Positions 12,101 through 27,100 of a DNA stretch of 64,000 bases are shown one piece after another. The translations under genes were made by a program, and so were the position numbers. How positions within the stretch are numbered: position 1 is the first letter of the stretch; each line of letters begins with the position of its first letter. Source of the DNA: Amphiura filiformis (taxonomy: Eukaryota > Echinodermata > Ophiuroidea > Amphilepidida > Amphiuridae). The DNA is taken from positions 69,848,058 to 69,912,057 of the forward strand of contig NC_092635.1 of assembly GCF_039555335.1 (NCBI RefSeq). The letters run 5' to 3'. The notes below the pieces were generated by a model, which was not told the origin of the DNA, did no database searches, and worked only from the letters and a program-made list of their open reading frames with translations.

Positions 12101-15100
12101 TCTAGTGAAAATTCTACCACATTTACTAATTTGACCTTGAAATGACCTTCAAATTGTGTGATATATACTAAATTTAATTACTTACACCAAGTTTCATCAT
12201 TTTAGAACAAATGTGCAAGATCAAATAATGATGCTAAACTGGAACACAAGATCAAAAAAATATGCTTAATTGCCCTCTAGCAATCATACTTTTTGATTAC
12301 TTTATTTGATCCTTAGGAGATGGTATTCTGTAATAGAGGACATTGGTTCAATTCAATTATAGAAATGTGTTGCAATCCTGTACATACTTTAAAGGATCCA
12401 CTCCTCTGTCTTGTGCCTCTACAATCAGGGTATACTCTTTCACAGTCTCATAATCTGTGCCATCATCCTGTACAGTTATCTGTCCTGAGCCGGAGTCTAT
12501 AACAAATACGCCATTTCCTTGTGTCAGTGTGTAGTATATGTCACCTGGTTGAGGATTGGGATTTTGACTAGTAGCTGCAACCTGTAACATGAAAAAACAT
12601 AATTATATTTTGTTGTACAATTTTGAATTTAAGTAGTGAACTTTTATGTAAAGGTCAGGGTTCAAATTTGGCACTTGGCCTTTGGCAAGTTGAAATTCAA
12701 CCGATGGTTCTGAAAGGATTAAATGTGAGTGTTGTAGTAGACTCTAGGGTTGCATGACTATTGTAATGTATCATTCATTCTATAAATGTAACATGGTCTT
12801 TGCAGGGTGGAGGGGGTGGAGAGAGCCTCTCCAAATGATTTAACCCAAAAAACAAAAAAAAACAACAACACAATTTCAACCCCTGACCCCTTCCAGTGTA
12901 AAATTCAAAATTGACCTGGTAAACACAAAATTATACATTTATTTTGGCCAAATATAGTGTAACATTGAAAATTTCACAAATTTTGGGCTGAAAAAATGCA
13001 ATTATCACAATAACACAGGACCACAATAATGCCCCCAGGAATTAGTCTTTTGCCCCTAAAACAACTGATCCTAATATGCCACTAAACATAAAATATTTGG
13101 ACCCTTCCAGGGATTTTTACAGAGACCACAATAAAGTGATCATGATGCATGAACTTGTGCACTTTAGGCATGAAAGCTGCCTTGAATTTTACTCCCATTT
13201 TGCCCTACAAATAGTTGTTATAGTCACTTAATAGTTGTTAAGTCACATTTGGCACCAACTAGACAAAAAATGGCTGAAGATGTGCAACCATAATGAATAC
13301 TGTTGCAACAATAATTCAATTTACCTTTATAACACCAATTCCTTGTGCTGTTCCTTCTCTTATAGATGCTGTATAATCTGATTGGTCAAAGACTGGGGCA
13401 AGACTATCATGTGCAGTGACCTCCACATCAATAGTCCTGCTACAACCGACAATACTGGCATCCTCAATTGTTATCTATTTAACAAACAAAACATATAACA
13501 GTGGAATTTGCTGGTAGTCAAGTATCCAAAGATAAATCAACAAAACTTTCAACAATATAATGAAAATTTAACCAACTTTACAGAAGGATGGTCTGATTCC
13601 ACCTCATGCTGTTTTTACTTTGGTTGAAGGCCCTAAGAGAAGGCGTAATCTGCAATAGAGGCAGTGTTCGAAATATGCCTCAAAAAGTTATAGGCCAGCC
13701 GGGCTTGACCTTAAAAAGTTACTGGCCAGCCGGGTCGGCAACTAGATGCCAGTCAGAAAAGTTACCGGTCAGGCCAAAAAGTTACAGGCCAATGGTCAGC
13801 CTTTTCCGCGGGATCCGCCATCTTCTGGGTACTGCCGTTCTGCATGTCATGCGTTAGACATTACCCCCCAATTACGCGGAGGTTGCAGCGCGTGATGCAC
13901 CTCTTCAGTCAAGCGTCAATGCGGTGATCTTAGCAACATGGCACTCCGTACCCACAAGATGGCGGCGTTGACGTCACAATGACTACCTCTATAGCTGCCC
14001 TACAAACATTTGACAATTTCTGCACTCTCTATTGTACAGGTTTAAAAAACAATAACATCTGGCAGCTATTGCACACAAGGCTTTCTTGCAGGGGTGTGAG
14101 AGGCCTCAAGACCAAAAATGGGGAAAATTGCTTTTAAAAAAAGCTGAAAAACAGCGTAAAATCAGGGTAAAAACGCCAAATACGGACTGAAAATAAAAGT
14201 AAATTTTGGCAATAAAAAAAGCTGAAATCAGCTTAAAAGATGAACTCTCACACCCCTGTTCTTGGCCTAAAGCCTTGATATTCTCCTAATGTGCTAGAAA
14301 CCATATTTGCAATACAGCTTTACTACTTACCGTAAGTTGATACACTTGGCCACCAGTAAGTTGGTCTGGGTCAACGAGTCTTATGGACAAGTACAACAAA
14401 TTCCCTTCTACAGTCTTGTCCAATGCAAATATGGCACTGATGAGGGATTCTTGCCCTATAAATATCTGTAATTTGTAGTGTATGGGTGAGAAAGAAAACA
14501 TAAAAGTTAAATAGTAAATTTGCAATATGACCTACAATATCTTGATTTATGGATGGTAATTTAACCAATCAAACAAACACATATTTGGATAATGCGCTCT
14601 TGAGATAATAATTATATTCTATTATCACAAACTAGTGTGATTTAAAGAGAAAATATCACTTTTTCCCAAAAAATTTTAGGTTGTTTACTTCAAGGTGGAG
14701 GGCGTATGCGTAAGTGACACCCCGCATCGTGGAAATATTGTACACGTATAAACCAAGCATAATGCGTATGCATAGAATGTCTTACAGCCCTTGCCCCATT
14801 ATTGCATCCCAATGGGTCAGGAGAGTAATAGAAAACACAATATAAACCCCTTAAACATGACAGCTAAGTATACTCATTAGTATTGTTATGAGTTTGGCAG
14901 AATGCAGTATAGTGATTCATCTCTTTGTTAAATTCATGTTAAGCATTAATTCTCTTGAATTTGTGGGAAGGGGGTCAGGCGGTAGAGAGCCAGAGTGCAC
15001 ATTATTAATTATTTGACGGCGATTCAGTGTGACAAGTGAGTGACAGAGGGCAGTATGCAGGGTTAGTTAATGGTGCAGTGCTGCGGCATCTGATCCCTGT

Positions 15101-18100
15101 CCTTCATGAGAATTCACACCTAACATGATTTAAAGAAACAAATCGTTATTTAGCATTCTGCCAAAGGATATAAAGCTGAATTTTACTCACAGAATCGGCA
15201 TCAGATGCTTGGAGCACTAGAGGTTCAAATGTGTTACTATCCAGCACATAGAGATCATGATTGGAAATCTCACCATAACTTGGGCTGGTACTGATGAACT
15301 CAGGACATGCCTCATTGACATCCGTTATACTCACAAAAACATTAGCTGTGGCGGATCTAAAGATAAAGAAATAACAATGGTAAAATCATCGCCAAGGAAT
15401 ATTAAGTGAATTTTGATTAGTGAAGTCTTCATTAGTATTTGAAGGAGATCAAAAGGTGATGATCATTTGTTTTAGAGTAATGGAAACTCCATTAATGAAG
15501 TTCATGTCCAATTTGAGGAGTCAAACTTCATTTTAAAGTCAAATTTCAACTGGAGGTTGGTGCACATACATACTACAATTTAATTGTAGAGAAAATCTAT
15601 TTCATTAAATTTAACTCTATGAAATTCAATTTCCATATTGCAATACTCAAAATGTTACGCTCCACATAATTCAAAAATCCATCCAGTAATATACCGTATT
15701 TCGTTAAATAAACGCCCCTGGGGGGCGTTACATTTTCCCAAGGGGGGGGGGCGTTTATTAGAGGTCATTTTTAGCACGACAATTCCCGTTAAAATCATTA
15801 GGTAAGCTTAAAAGTCACGCTAAAATGACGAACTATGGACTTTTGACACTGACTTTTGGTTCACTTCCGGGTTGTCGATGCAGATTTTTGCCATTTATTG
15901 CTGCTATTATCAACCATGTGAGCAACTTGGTAAGCTTACTACACAAGATAGCATGGAAATATCGGAATTTTTGAAACATCTTGGTTGAAAAAAGTGGTGG
16001 GGGCATTTATTTGAAGGGGAACGACTATTTGACGAAATACGGTATTCATTTTGAAGAATAAAGCACTGGTATAAGTAGTCAAAATAAATTTTTAGCACGG
16101 TTATGTTGTTTAATAACTCCATTTTGAAACTCTACTGTAAGTAGACAAACATATTTTTCAGCATTCTCATATTTTTTAATAATGCTGTTGGTAGGCTGCA
16201 TAAGGCTATTCCAGTTAAGTAAATTACCTGATGGGATCTAGCCGTCTATCCTGGGCTTCAACAATGACTGTATATTCACTTGTTGTCTCTCTATCTGTTC
16301 CATCATTTTTAACTGTGATGTCACCGGTAGTTGGATTTATTTGGAAATAATTTAATCCGTTATTTGTTGCAGACTTCAGTGAATACACAATGCCATCACT
16401 TGTATCATCATAATTCAATGCAGACACCTGAAACAAAACAGAAATAGGAATAAACAGTGTATATTATGCCCAAGGGGATCACTCATGTATAAAAGTTGTA
16501 AGCATCCGCATGAATTGACTTTCAAAAATGACCCTACGCTAGGATGTAGAAAATTTGTCAAACTAACCCTAACAAAGGATTTTACTCTAATAAAAACACC
16601 CTAAGCGAGGAATTGGTTTGAAATTTACCCCATAACAAGGATAGACATTGCGTGTGCTAATCCCCATACAGACACAATTTGGACTTGTTAGTGCCCCATG
16701 AATGTTCAGGAAACATGAATACTAAATCACAATTACCTTTGTTACTAGTGTATTAACAGGTGAGCCTTCTGCAATTGATTCAAAGTATTCTGCCGGTATG
16801 AAAACTGGTGACAGATCTACCACTTCTATAGTTACATCAACCGTGCTGGTGTCACTGCAGTATGTGTTGCTAGGGTCTTGGAGAGTCACCTGTGAAATTC
16901 AAGGGGTTCTCTTTAAATTAGCTAGCCTATTTGTGATCCACTTCTGCGCATGGGTTTGTAAATTGTATTTTTTATATGGTGCAGAATGGAAATAAATAAG
17001 TAAATATATCAAAGACGTATTCCTATTGGCATTCAAGGAATTATAAAAAATGTACATATTTGAAAAAAAATCAAAGATTAACATTACATTGTTAGTGAAC
17101 TGAATTGGGCTATTCCAGTTGAAATCCATACACCCGTATGGAAGACATGACCTTAATCTCCCACACAGGGAGTGTAGATTTCAAATGAAGTCACCTATTC
17201 GAACCCACAACCTTATGCTCATGAGTTGAACACTCTAACTATTAGCACACCCATTAGGTGACAACAAATTGTTCTAAGGGCGGTCAGACATTTGAAGTTG
17301 GGTCGGTTGGGCGGGTCTTGTTTTTAATGCAAAATGACCCATAAAATCAACAAAATTTGTAATATTTAGCAATTTGGGAAAATACCAAAAAAATTGTTCC
17401 TGATATTTTTGAAATTTGGGTCCACAATCACTTGTACAGGAAAAATTTGTTTCCCAAATGTTGGAAAACCTGGGTCGGTCGGGCTTGTAGAACAGGGTTT
17501 TGTTTTTTTGTCACCTTAGATAATCATTTACCTAATGTACATTTACTATTACTTTTAACTCTTATAATAACACTTACTACTTACTTTTATTGACAATTCA
17601 GTATACGATATACAAAATATTAACAACTTGATAGTACAAAGAATATATCAAGACCATTTTCCTTATTTGATTGGACGGAGTTTTATATTACCTTTAAAGT
17701 TCATTTCTTACTATGCAATTATACAAAAGCCACTGTTTTCTATACATCTTGAGTATCTTGCACATGACATAGTAAATGTATATAAGCAGAAACCATGAGT
17801 AATGTCAACAACAAAACATACCAATAAGACACACAAACAAACAAAAAGCAGACAGATGCATATTTTGCTTCATGGGCCAAGTGAAAACAATGGAAAACAA
17901 TGGAAAGTACAAAACCTGAAAGAAACCTGAAATGCAACATAAGTTTAACATAATCATACAAAACAGGATATTTTGCCTTCAAAATTGCATCAATTTAATA
18001 TTTATACTGTTAACTTTACAAACTATTTCGTTGAAAAAAAATGGTTGTTTAGGCAGGTATATTTTGAAAGCTAAAGAATATCAAAAGTACATTAGTGTAC

Positions 18101-21100
18101 AGACTCATGCTATAGGCAATTGGCCACAGGGCTATTCCAGTTGACCTCCATACACCCCCTATGGAAGATATGACCTTAATCTCCAACACAGGGAGTGTAG
18201 ATTTAAAATGGAGCCACCATTCAGGTCAACCCCATTTGAAATTCACACCCCCAGTGTGACAGATTAAGGTCATGTCTTCCATAGGGGGCATATGGATTTC
18301 ACATGGAATAGCCCATAGCAGATGTCACACATGGGCACTGCAATATTTTTAACAAAATTCCACAATTATTTTTTGAGCAATATAACTTGGTGCCCTATCT
18401 GCAAAATGGAATTTCAGCCAGAATACAAACAAGCATGCACTATAAACAAAGTTTAAGCTTTCATCAACGGCAATCAGAAATATTATTTATTCTTGAATAC
18501 AAATCCTCTTAGTCTATGTACTATTCTCTCTACCTGTATATTATATGTGCTATCAGGAAGCAGAGATGTGAAGTCCGTAACTCTGATGTAGTAGCTCATC
18601 TCTCCTGATGTCATGATTTCTACTAGTTCAAATCCAGCACCGGAGTCATCTGTGGTCACTGATGCATTGCCAATAAACATACCCTGTAAACAAGTAAGAA
18701 AGTCAGACATTTTGTTACATGTTTTGATAAACAACATTAACAACATCAGGCTACAGTGTAACTTAAGAGTAACGCCATGTTGGATTTTGCAGTGACAGAT
18801 TCGAATCAGTGTGTTTATGTGGTTGTGTTGCCAGCGTACAGACAAATCGCACATCTACGAGTGTGTGCACACCTGTGGGATTTGGTGAGGATACAATTCG
18901 AAACTGCCACTACAAAATCTACACAGGCCATATCCTTTCCTGTGAGATAACTTTCCAGTCAGTTTAATTTCAAATGAGCAACTGTCAATATTCTTTAACT
19001 TTATCCAACTCCAAAAGAAGAACCAACATTTAGTCATAAGGATCCAAATTTTACTGGCCATTGCCTTTTTGATAAGAACACAATTTCTTGATGTATACAT
19101 TTTATCAAATAAGATCCCACCATGCTGCTGTACAACCAAGGTCAAAGGTCTGATGTTTGGCATTTTCTGAGACTGAAATGAGTACCTACCACATCGTTAT
19201 CATAGGCTTCTAATGTTAATCTTTCTTTCATATCATTCTGAACAACATATGCATCTTGAGATGAAAGGAGACCGCTGTAGAACATGCTTGTAAACTCAGG
19301 ACAATTATCGTTGATGTCGTAAACAGAGACTATCACCTTAGCTGTAGATGATCTATTTAAAAAGAAAGAAGAAAAAAATAATGGGATTAAAATTGTAATA
19401 AATATAATTTTTTTATTTATTTTTATTTTATTTTATTCATCTGGCAATTAACAACAAAATTGAGACAAAACAACAAATTGGGTCTACTGAGCTGCCGGGG
19501 AACACTGAAAGCACAAAAGGGCACTATCACCACAAGGCGCAGCGCTCCCAACTCAGCAGACCACACACATACAAATCATATTGGAAAAAAATACAAAAAG
19601 GCATCAATACAAATTAATCAACATGCTCCATATAGTGAGATTTGAGTTGAGATTTAAAAGTAGACTTGCTACAGGTGAGATATGAGTCTCTGATATCGGA
19701 TGGAATTGAAGACCATAACACTGGGAAATTAACTAAAAGACAGTTTTTGTAAGCATCTGTTTTAGGAGTGATTGATTGTTTAAAATTAAAGCTTCATGTC
19801 TCGTATTAACACACCACCTGGAAAAAAGAAAGGGATTGGCATTAGTAAGACATGAACAAGTTTAATGAAACAGACAAATAAGTCCTTCTAGTTTTCAAAG
19901 TTGTGAGATTTAGAGTTCTGAGTCTGTCCTCGTATGATTGATCCCCCCTACTTTGACAAAGAATTGACCTAGTAGCACGATGCTGTATTTGTTCCAATTT
20001 ATCAATATTACATTTCTTGTAAACATTCCAAACAGGCGAGCAGTAATCTAGTATTGGCAAAATGAGCGACTGGTAAAGTTTGAGTAGAACATAGGAGTTC
20101 TTACTTCCCGCGACAATTCTGGTAAAACCAAGTAATTTATTGCATTTTTTGACAATGTTGTTGACATGACAATTCCACGATTACTAATTAATAACATGGG
20201 CTCCTTGTAACTGTAAAAAGGAAAAATGAATAAGCTAAAACTGCTGTTACATGACAAAAATCCCTCAAGTAGGGTCAGTCATTTGGACATTTTTTTCTCC
20301 TTCAAAATGACTGAAATGATTCTAAAAATCTCAAATTTGTAAAGAAAATATTTACCATGCATATAACAAAACAAATGTTGTAAAATATCAAATATGCTCC
20401 TAAAAGTGAGTCTTGGTTGATATTACAGCGATAAAGTTGAAAGTGATTAATATGTATATACTGTATTTTTGCTTTGTTCTATAAGCATAAAGTAATAAGA
20501 CAATTGTTATACAAAAGATGGTTTACTTTTTGGGCATAGTCAGTAACAAATGCTTAAAAGTTCTTTCCTATTTGGTGTTGCTCAAACTATACACTTAACC
20601 CCATGGGCACTACCAGCCAAAGTATCTGCCTCTAAGTATACTATGATCATCTATTAAGCCAATCAGAGATATGGTAAGAATAGTCAGTAGGGATTATACT
20701 TTGATCAGCTCGTAATCGGCGGGAATTGTTAGGTTTTTACCACTACGCCGAAAAGTAGACCGCCGTTAAAAGTGATATAGTTGACCAGTATGGTCTATAT
20801 TTTGTGTGTTAAAGAAAGTAGGTGAAGTATTATGACTTCAACTTATGATGCTTCTGGCAAGACACCACAAGACAATCCTCAAAATAATGTTAAAACATAT
20901 GGATATTAATCCGCGATGTTATAAGGCCCGCCGATTACGAGTTGATCAAAGTATAAGCTTAAAATTGCAAAGAGCTCTTTGATTGGTTACTCAGTTGAGT
21001 ATATCATGTAACTGACCAATCAAGGGTACTGTAAGAAAGACATATAGTGTAGCTCACCTCATTATTTCTGTCCTTGTATCTTGTGCCTCTACAAATAATG

Positions 21101-24100
21101 TATATTCCATTGTATCCTCAGCATCTAGTGTGGCTGATGATATTGTGATGGTACCGGTAGAATCTACAGTAAATTTATCCAACCCATCACCTGTGACTGA
21201 CAGAATGCTATACACAATGCCATCAAAAGTGCCGTCTTTATTTGTTGCAGTAACCTGTAGTGGAATAAAAAGGGGTGGCTTGCTTAATGAATACAACATA
21301 CATTCCATTTACTATCTTGGCTGCTTAACTGTGGTGTTCTATGGGGTATTTAATTTCTTAAATCTGACCCGAAAGAACGAAATGAGTGTAATGTGGCAAG
21401 TTGGTAGTTTAAACATGTTCTGGCTGCTGAGTTGATTTTCTTTGTTTGATGCACACCAGTGTACAAGCCAGTAGTATGTCCTTCATGAATGCCCATTGCA
21501 CCATCATTCACAAAGGACATATGCAAACATACTACTGGCTTGAACAGGTGCATGTGAAACAAAGATCACCAATGCAGCAACCAGCACATCTCAAAACTAC
21601 CAACTTGCAACTTTATGCATATTTTGTTGTAGCAAGTCACAATTAAGAAATTAACGTAAAACATTAAATAAATAAAATTTCGACAAATACAACAAATTTG
21701 GCTGATTCCTATAAGTGTAAGTTGTAACATATGTAAAACATTACAAGTATGCTAACAAATCAAGTTTGATCTAAATTAATCAAATTAATTTTAAAAAGAC
21801 ATTAAAGCTTTAAACTTACTGTAACAACAACTGTCCCTGTATCAGCCTTTTCATCAACTGCTCCTATGTATATTTCTTCAGTAAATTTGGGATCCAAGTC
21901 CTCCACACTGATGGTAACCATAGTGAATGAACTGCATGCTGTGAGAACTGTTGTGTCTGTCAACAAAACCTGCAAAAGACACATTTTTAAATAACTTTTT
22001 TATTATTGGTAGAAGTTTAAACTGTTACACAAAACAAAATTTGTTCACTGTGTCTTTTTCAAACTGATGGAATTGGTTTTATTGATCTTGGTTGTCACTT
22101 TTTTTAAACTTTTTATTATAAGAGGGAATTGTGAAAAAATCTAAACATTTTGCCTTGAGAACTGAAAAATATTATTCTGAGGTCCAAAAATAAAATGTTT
22201 AGATTTTACATAATTTTTAGGTGTTTTATGTTAAATTCCAGTTGAAACACAATTTGGCCTGAAATGAAAAAAAATTGTTTGGGATTCCAAAATATTCCAC
22301 ACCTTTTCCCATTGAAATAGTTAGAGGTTGCGGCGCCCAGGGCGAGGATACAAAATGGGAATTATTAATTGTTGACCCAAATTTTTGCTGCCCAGAGCTC
22401 TCAAGAATCTAGAAAGTGTGGGGGGTAGATATCAAAAAATACCTCTTTTTTCCGCCAGCATCATTTCGGCGCGCCCCCAAATGTGGTGCACCCCTACGTC
22501 ACTGCCTTTTTTTTCACTTTTTTGAAAATGGTTGGATCTGGAATTATTAAAACTTGAATTTGGTAAGAATTCCAAATTCCTTCTCAAAGGAGGTAGTTTC
22601 AAATGAACTTAGCTTTATTGCATGTAAATTCTACTTACTCCTAGTTCGTAAGTTTGGTCAAGGGCTAGTTTGTTTGGATCCATCACCTCCACATACAACC
22701 TCAAAGTTTGGGGATCTGAAGACGGGTCTACAAGGATATTAAACCCACCACCGGAAGTGTCATTGTATATTGCAGACGATCCATCAAAAACCTGTAAAAT
22801 AATGAAACATAAAGCGTTAGTAAGTCCGATGATTTGTGGAATGGTTTGACATCCTGTAAACAAAACTAGTTTTGATAAAGAGGAGGGGTAAGCCAAAGTG
22901 ATTAGGTTAGGTTTCTAAAAAGAAGGGTAAAATATTGATTCAGAAAATAGGGACGGAGCTCCAAAATACACCGTCAAAAGCATGGACGAAAGAGATAACA
23001 GACCGTGTCTAAGCAAAATCTCAGCATCACCCGATAATGAGGGCCGATTGTTCCATGAAATGTGACATATTTTTACGGTCTTTCGCGTAAACGTGAAGAC
23101 ACGCAACGCTGACGTGATTGTTAGACACGGCACGATGGAATAATCGGCCCTCATGAATATGCGATTATTCACAGCATACAGTACACATGGACTTTGACTG
23201 TTGATACCTAGTCTGTAGTAGTCTGTGTCAAAAGATATCGCAGTGAATACCAGCATTACATTATGGTTCTAATGACTAGGCCCTCCTCACTGGTTACATC
23301 TCAGGTCTGAATTGTCTGCCCTGTAAAATATTCATTTTATCTTTAACATGGTAACTAGGGCTGTTGTCTAGAAAAATTTTCATTGTCGACAATCGTCAAA
23401 TCTCAAGATCCGACGTCGGCAAGATGTCACCAAAGCAATACATCAATATTACAAAATGAAGTCTATTAATCCACTCTATCATTATCATTGTCACTTTGTG
23501 CTCAATTAACTACCGGTACTTTTTTATTTCGTGGTAAATGTGTTAGCTTATCTCTAATATTTTTAATGACTAGTCTTTGTCGACAATTAGTCCATCCTTG
23601 TCAACATTTCTTATTCACTTTCTTTATCAACCTTACCAGCTAAAATCAAGCAGTCTACATTGCAATGATTTGTACAATGTATATGAACCCATCGTTCAAA
23701 CTCATCTATTATGTTGTATTCTTGCATTATCTTCAACATAATTTATCATGAGTATTATACTATGTACTGGTGTACTCACCTTGTCTAAATCCATACCAGT
23801 TAGAACCAAGCGATCCACAGTACCACTGCCCAACACAAATCTATCTTCAAGAGTCACCTGCCCCGTGTAAAGCTGCATATCAAAGCTGGGACATTCATCA
23901 TTGACATCACTGATGTACACTATGACAGTGACACTAGTAGTCCTATAGGAGGGACACAAGATTTTTAAATCATATTATTAGGGCAAGCACACTGAATTCA
24001 CCATTAAAAACTTATGTATAATTTGCCATGGATGTCTGGTTGCACATGCATCTTATTACACATACACACACCCACACTAGGCCCTACTTGCAATCGCCTC

Positions 24101-27100
24101 CAGGTGGATGCTGTTTAGGACTATGCAAACGTGGACGTCCAAATCCTTACTCAATCAACATACCGAGGACGTTTTCCACCATTTTTGGGGGGTATTTTAG
24201 TGGTTATGGAACTTAACCTAGTAACTGCGGATGTTATATCTAATATAATGATAGAGGAAGTATTTCGCAAATACGTTATACATGCATTTGCGGTCGTTTG
24301 CAGACCTCACCGAGGACGGCCACCCATTGCCGAGTGGTCCACGGTTGGAACGTGGCGTATCTGTCCTTGATCGAAGGCGATTGCACACACCCCACAAACC
24401 CCCCCCCACACACATCCATAAATATGCACCAGACTTACCTGAATGGTTCTGTACCTCTATCCTGTGCTTCTACTACCAAGTTATACTCTTCCTGTGTCTC
24501 ATAATCAGTTGTAGGTTCTTTGACTGTTATAAAACCACTTTTTGTATCAATTTGAAATATATCACCTCCTCTGGTAAGCTTATAGAATATTAGGCTAGGT
24601 CCAGGGTTACGACTTTCAGCTTCAACCTGGTAAAGTCAAGAATAAATTTTAGTAAAACTTGAGAATAACTACTGCCTTTCTAATCCTAGGGCTAGGATTA
24701 AAGTTAGAATTAGGACTGGGATTAGGACTAGGATAGGATTACTAATTATTTCATATATTTCAGTTTTAAAGAATATACATATCATTTAACTCAAATTTTA
24801 AAATCCAAAGTAATATCAGGGAAAGGGTAAAGGTAACATTTTTGCATCTAAAGTCACAAAAGACGGATTTTGATGACATATTAAAACTGATAAGATTCAA
24901 AACAGCTCTCATACTTACAGGGCCATATTTTTTGTTTTGCTATTATATTCAAGTGATACAATCTTATGCCCAGACATTAAGGAATTCCATGCATATTCAA
25001 TAGGGAACACAATCTCAAAGATGGGTATAACCTTTCAGTATTCATCATATTTTGCCCAATATTTCTAAAAAGAAAATGATCTAAATGCATTTCTATTATT
25101 TATCAACCATTTTTAAGCATCTTTAGACAATTTTACAAATTTGTTAATTCTCTACAGATCTCAGAAAATCCCTGTAAGTTTGCTCCAGGTTCATATAATC
25201 TCTACAATTTCTAGTTACAATACACCTACATACTGCAATAACAACAAAGACAAAATTTAGCTATTCTATTTAAAATTTACTAACCCTGTGGAAGATGTTT
25301 AAAATATCTTCCACATGGGGAGTATGAATTTCAAAGGTAATGAACACATTAGGCAGCTCCATTTCAATTTCATACACCCTCTGAAAACAATTCAACCTGA
25401 ATCTTCCCGGAGGGAGGGTGAATTTCATATAGAGTCGGTTAAAGTACTAATTCAATGTGGAAGATAAACCCAAAATTTTCCACAGGGGGAGTGCGGACTT
25501 TAAATGGATTAGCCCATTATATTACCATGACAACAGGTGTTCCTGGTGGTGCTCTTTCCACAATAGTTGCATTGTAGGATTCTTGAGTGAAAACTGGTGC
25601 TAACTCGTCTACAACTTGAATTATTACATTGGTGATATTGGCTTCACAGATGATGTCTGACACGGTTGTGGTATCTATTACTGCAATCTGTACAGTCATA
25701 CATGTGATGATCAAGAATATAGAAAATACATCAGTTTGAGTCAGATGTGTCGTACCAAATACCGTATTCACCCCATTATAGTCCCATGTCCTTTTTTTTC
25801 TTTGAATACATGCTCTTGGAGCTCTTAATGCAGATGCTCGAATTGCAGGCTTATATAATTTGGGATGCGGCAGTGTTGGGGTTTTTTTACCCCATAAATT
25901 GTTTTCAAAAATCGAAAGGTGAGATGGTCCTAGAGGTGATTTTGCACCTGTTTGTCCCATTCTTTTTGCTGGCATTTTATTCTATTTATTTTGTCTTGAT
26001 TAGTATGTGCAATATTTCTATATAATATATTTGTCTTTGTAATTGTATATGAGCCAGTGATGAAGCATAATAAATAAAATAAATGTCCAATAATAATCAC
26101 CTCTCCCCCCCAAAAAAAAAAAAAAAAAAAAAAAATATATGTGGGAAATAAAATTCTGAAAATATCTGATCATATTCCCACCTCTCTCTTTCAGATATTT
26201 TTTATTATTTGCCAACTAAAAAACCAGTAGGACTATGGGTCATTGTGGTACAAAGTTTGAAGTATCAGTGAGTTAAGAGCTGTAGGGGGTGCATGAGTAT
26301 GAGCAAGTTTGATGTTGCTGTACAATGTGACTGAAGAAACCTTTTAATTTTACCAAATTGAGTATTTTGCCACTTTGTTTAGCTGTGCCATTTTACCCTA
26401 CCTGTACAGTGTAGTCAGTAGCGGTCAGCAGAGTAGGGTCCACAAGAACAATATACACCATCAAGAAATCCCCATCAGGACTATATGCCTCCTCCAAAGC
26501 AAATATATCATTGAAATTCAGCTGTGTAACTGTCCCGATAAAACCCTGTAGAAGAGAAATTAGGTACAATGTTTCAATTTTATTTTGCGTACCCAGAAAT
26601 TGGCTACCTTGAGGGGGATCAACTTTAATTTTGGTAAGGGCAGATGTGCAGCAAACTTTGGGAACTGATTTGTGGACAAAATAGGGACTTCTGAACTGAA
26701 GCTGATCTGAAACATATTTATTTTTTGTTCTAGTGAACTGAAATTGGGCCAAATTATAGGCTGTGAAGCTAAGAAATTCCACTTTTTTTTTTTCAAATTT
26801 AGGTTAAACAGCTGAATTTTGTGAAACCGAAGCTAAAGAACTGGGGCATGATCCCCAAATGTGGGTCTTTGGAACTACTAGAAAACCTAAAAAAGAGTCC
26901 CACACATACATGTACCACCTTACATGTGAGTGCCCCCCCCCCCTTTCATTGTCATAACACACTACAATTGAAAATACAAACTTGGTTAGAATTTATTTGT
27001 AAACTTCAAGATTGCAAAAATTTCCCCATACTTACACTAATGTCATCATCTGTAGAAATGAGTGCAAGTCTCTGCAGGTTATCCATGACCACATATTTAT

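Noticed and set aside
25688-25975. Open frame extending upstream of the unit 12 D exon
   Set aside because: A clear acceptor (ctgtacag) begins the exon, and the upstream residues have no cadherin character.
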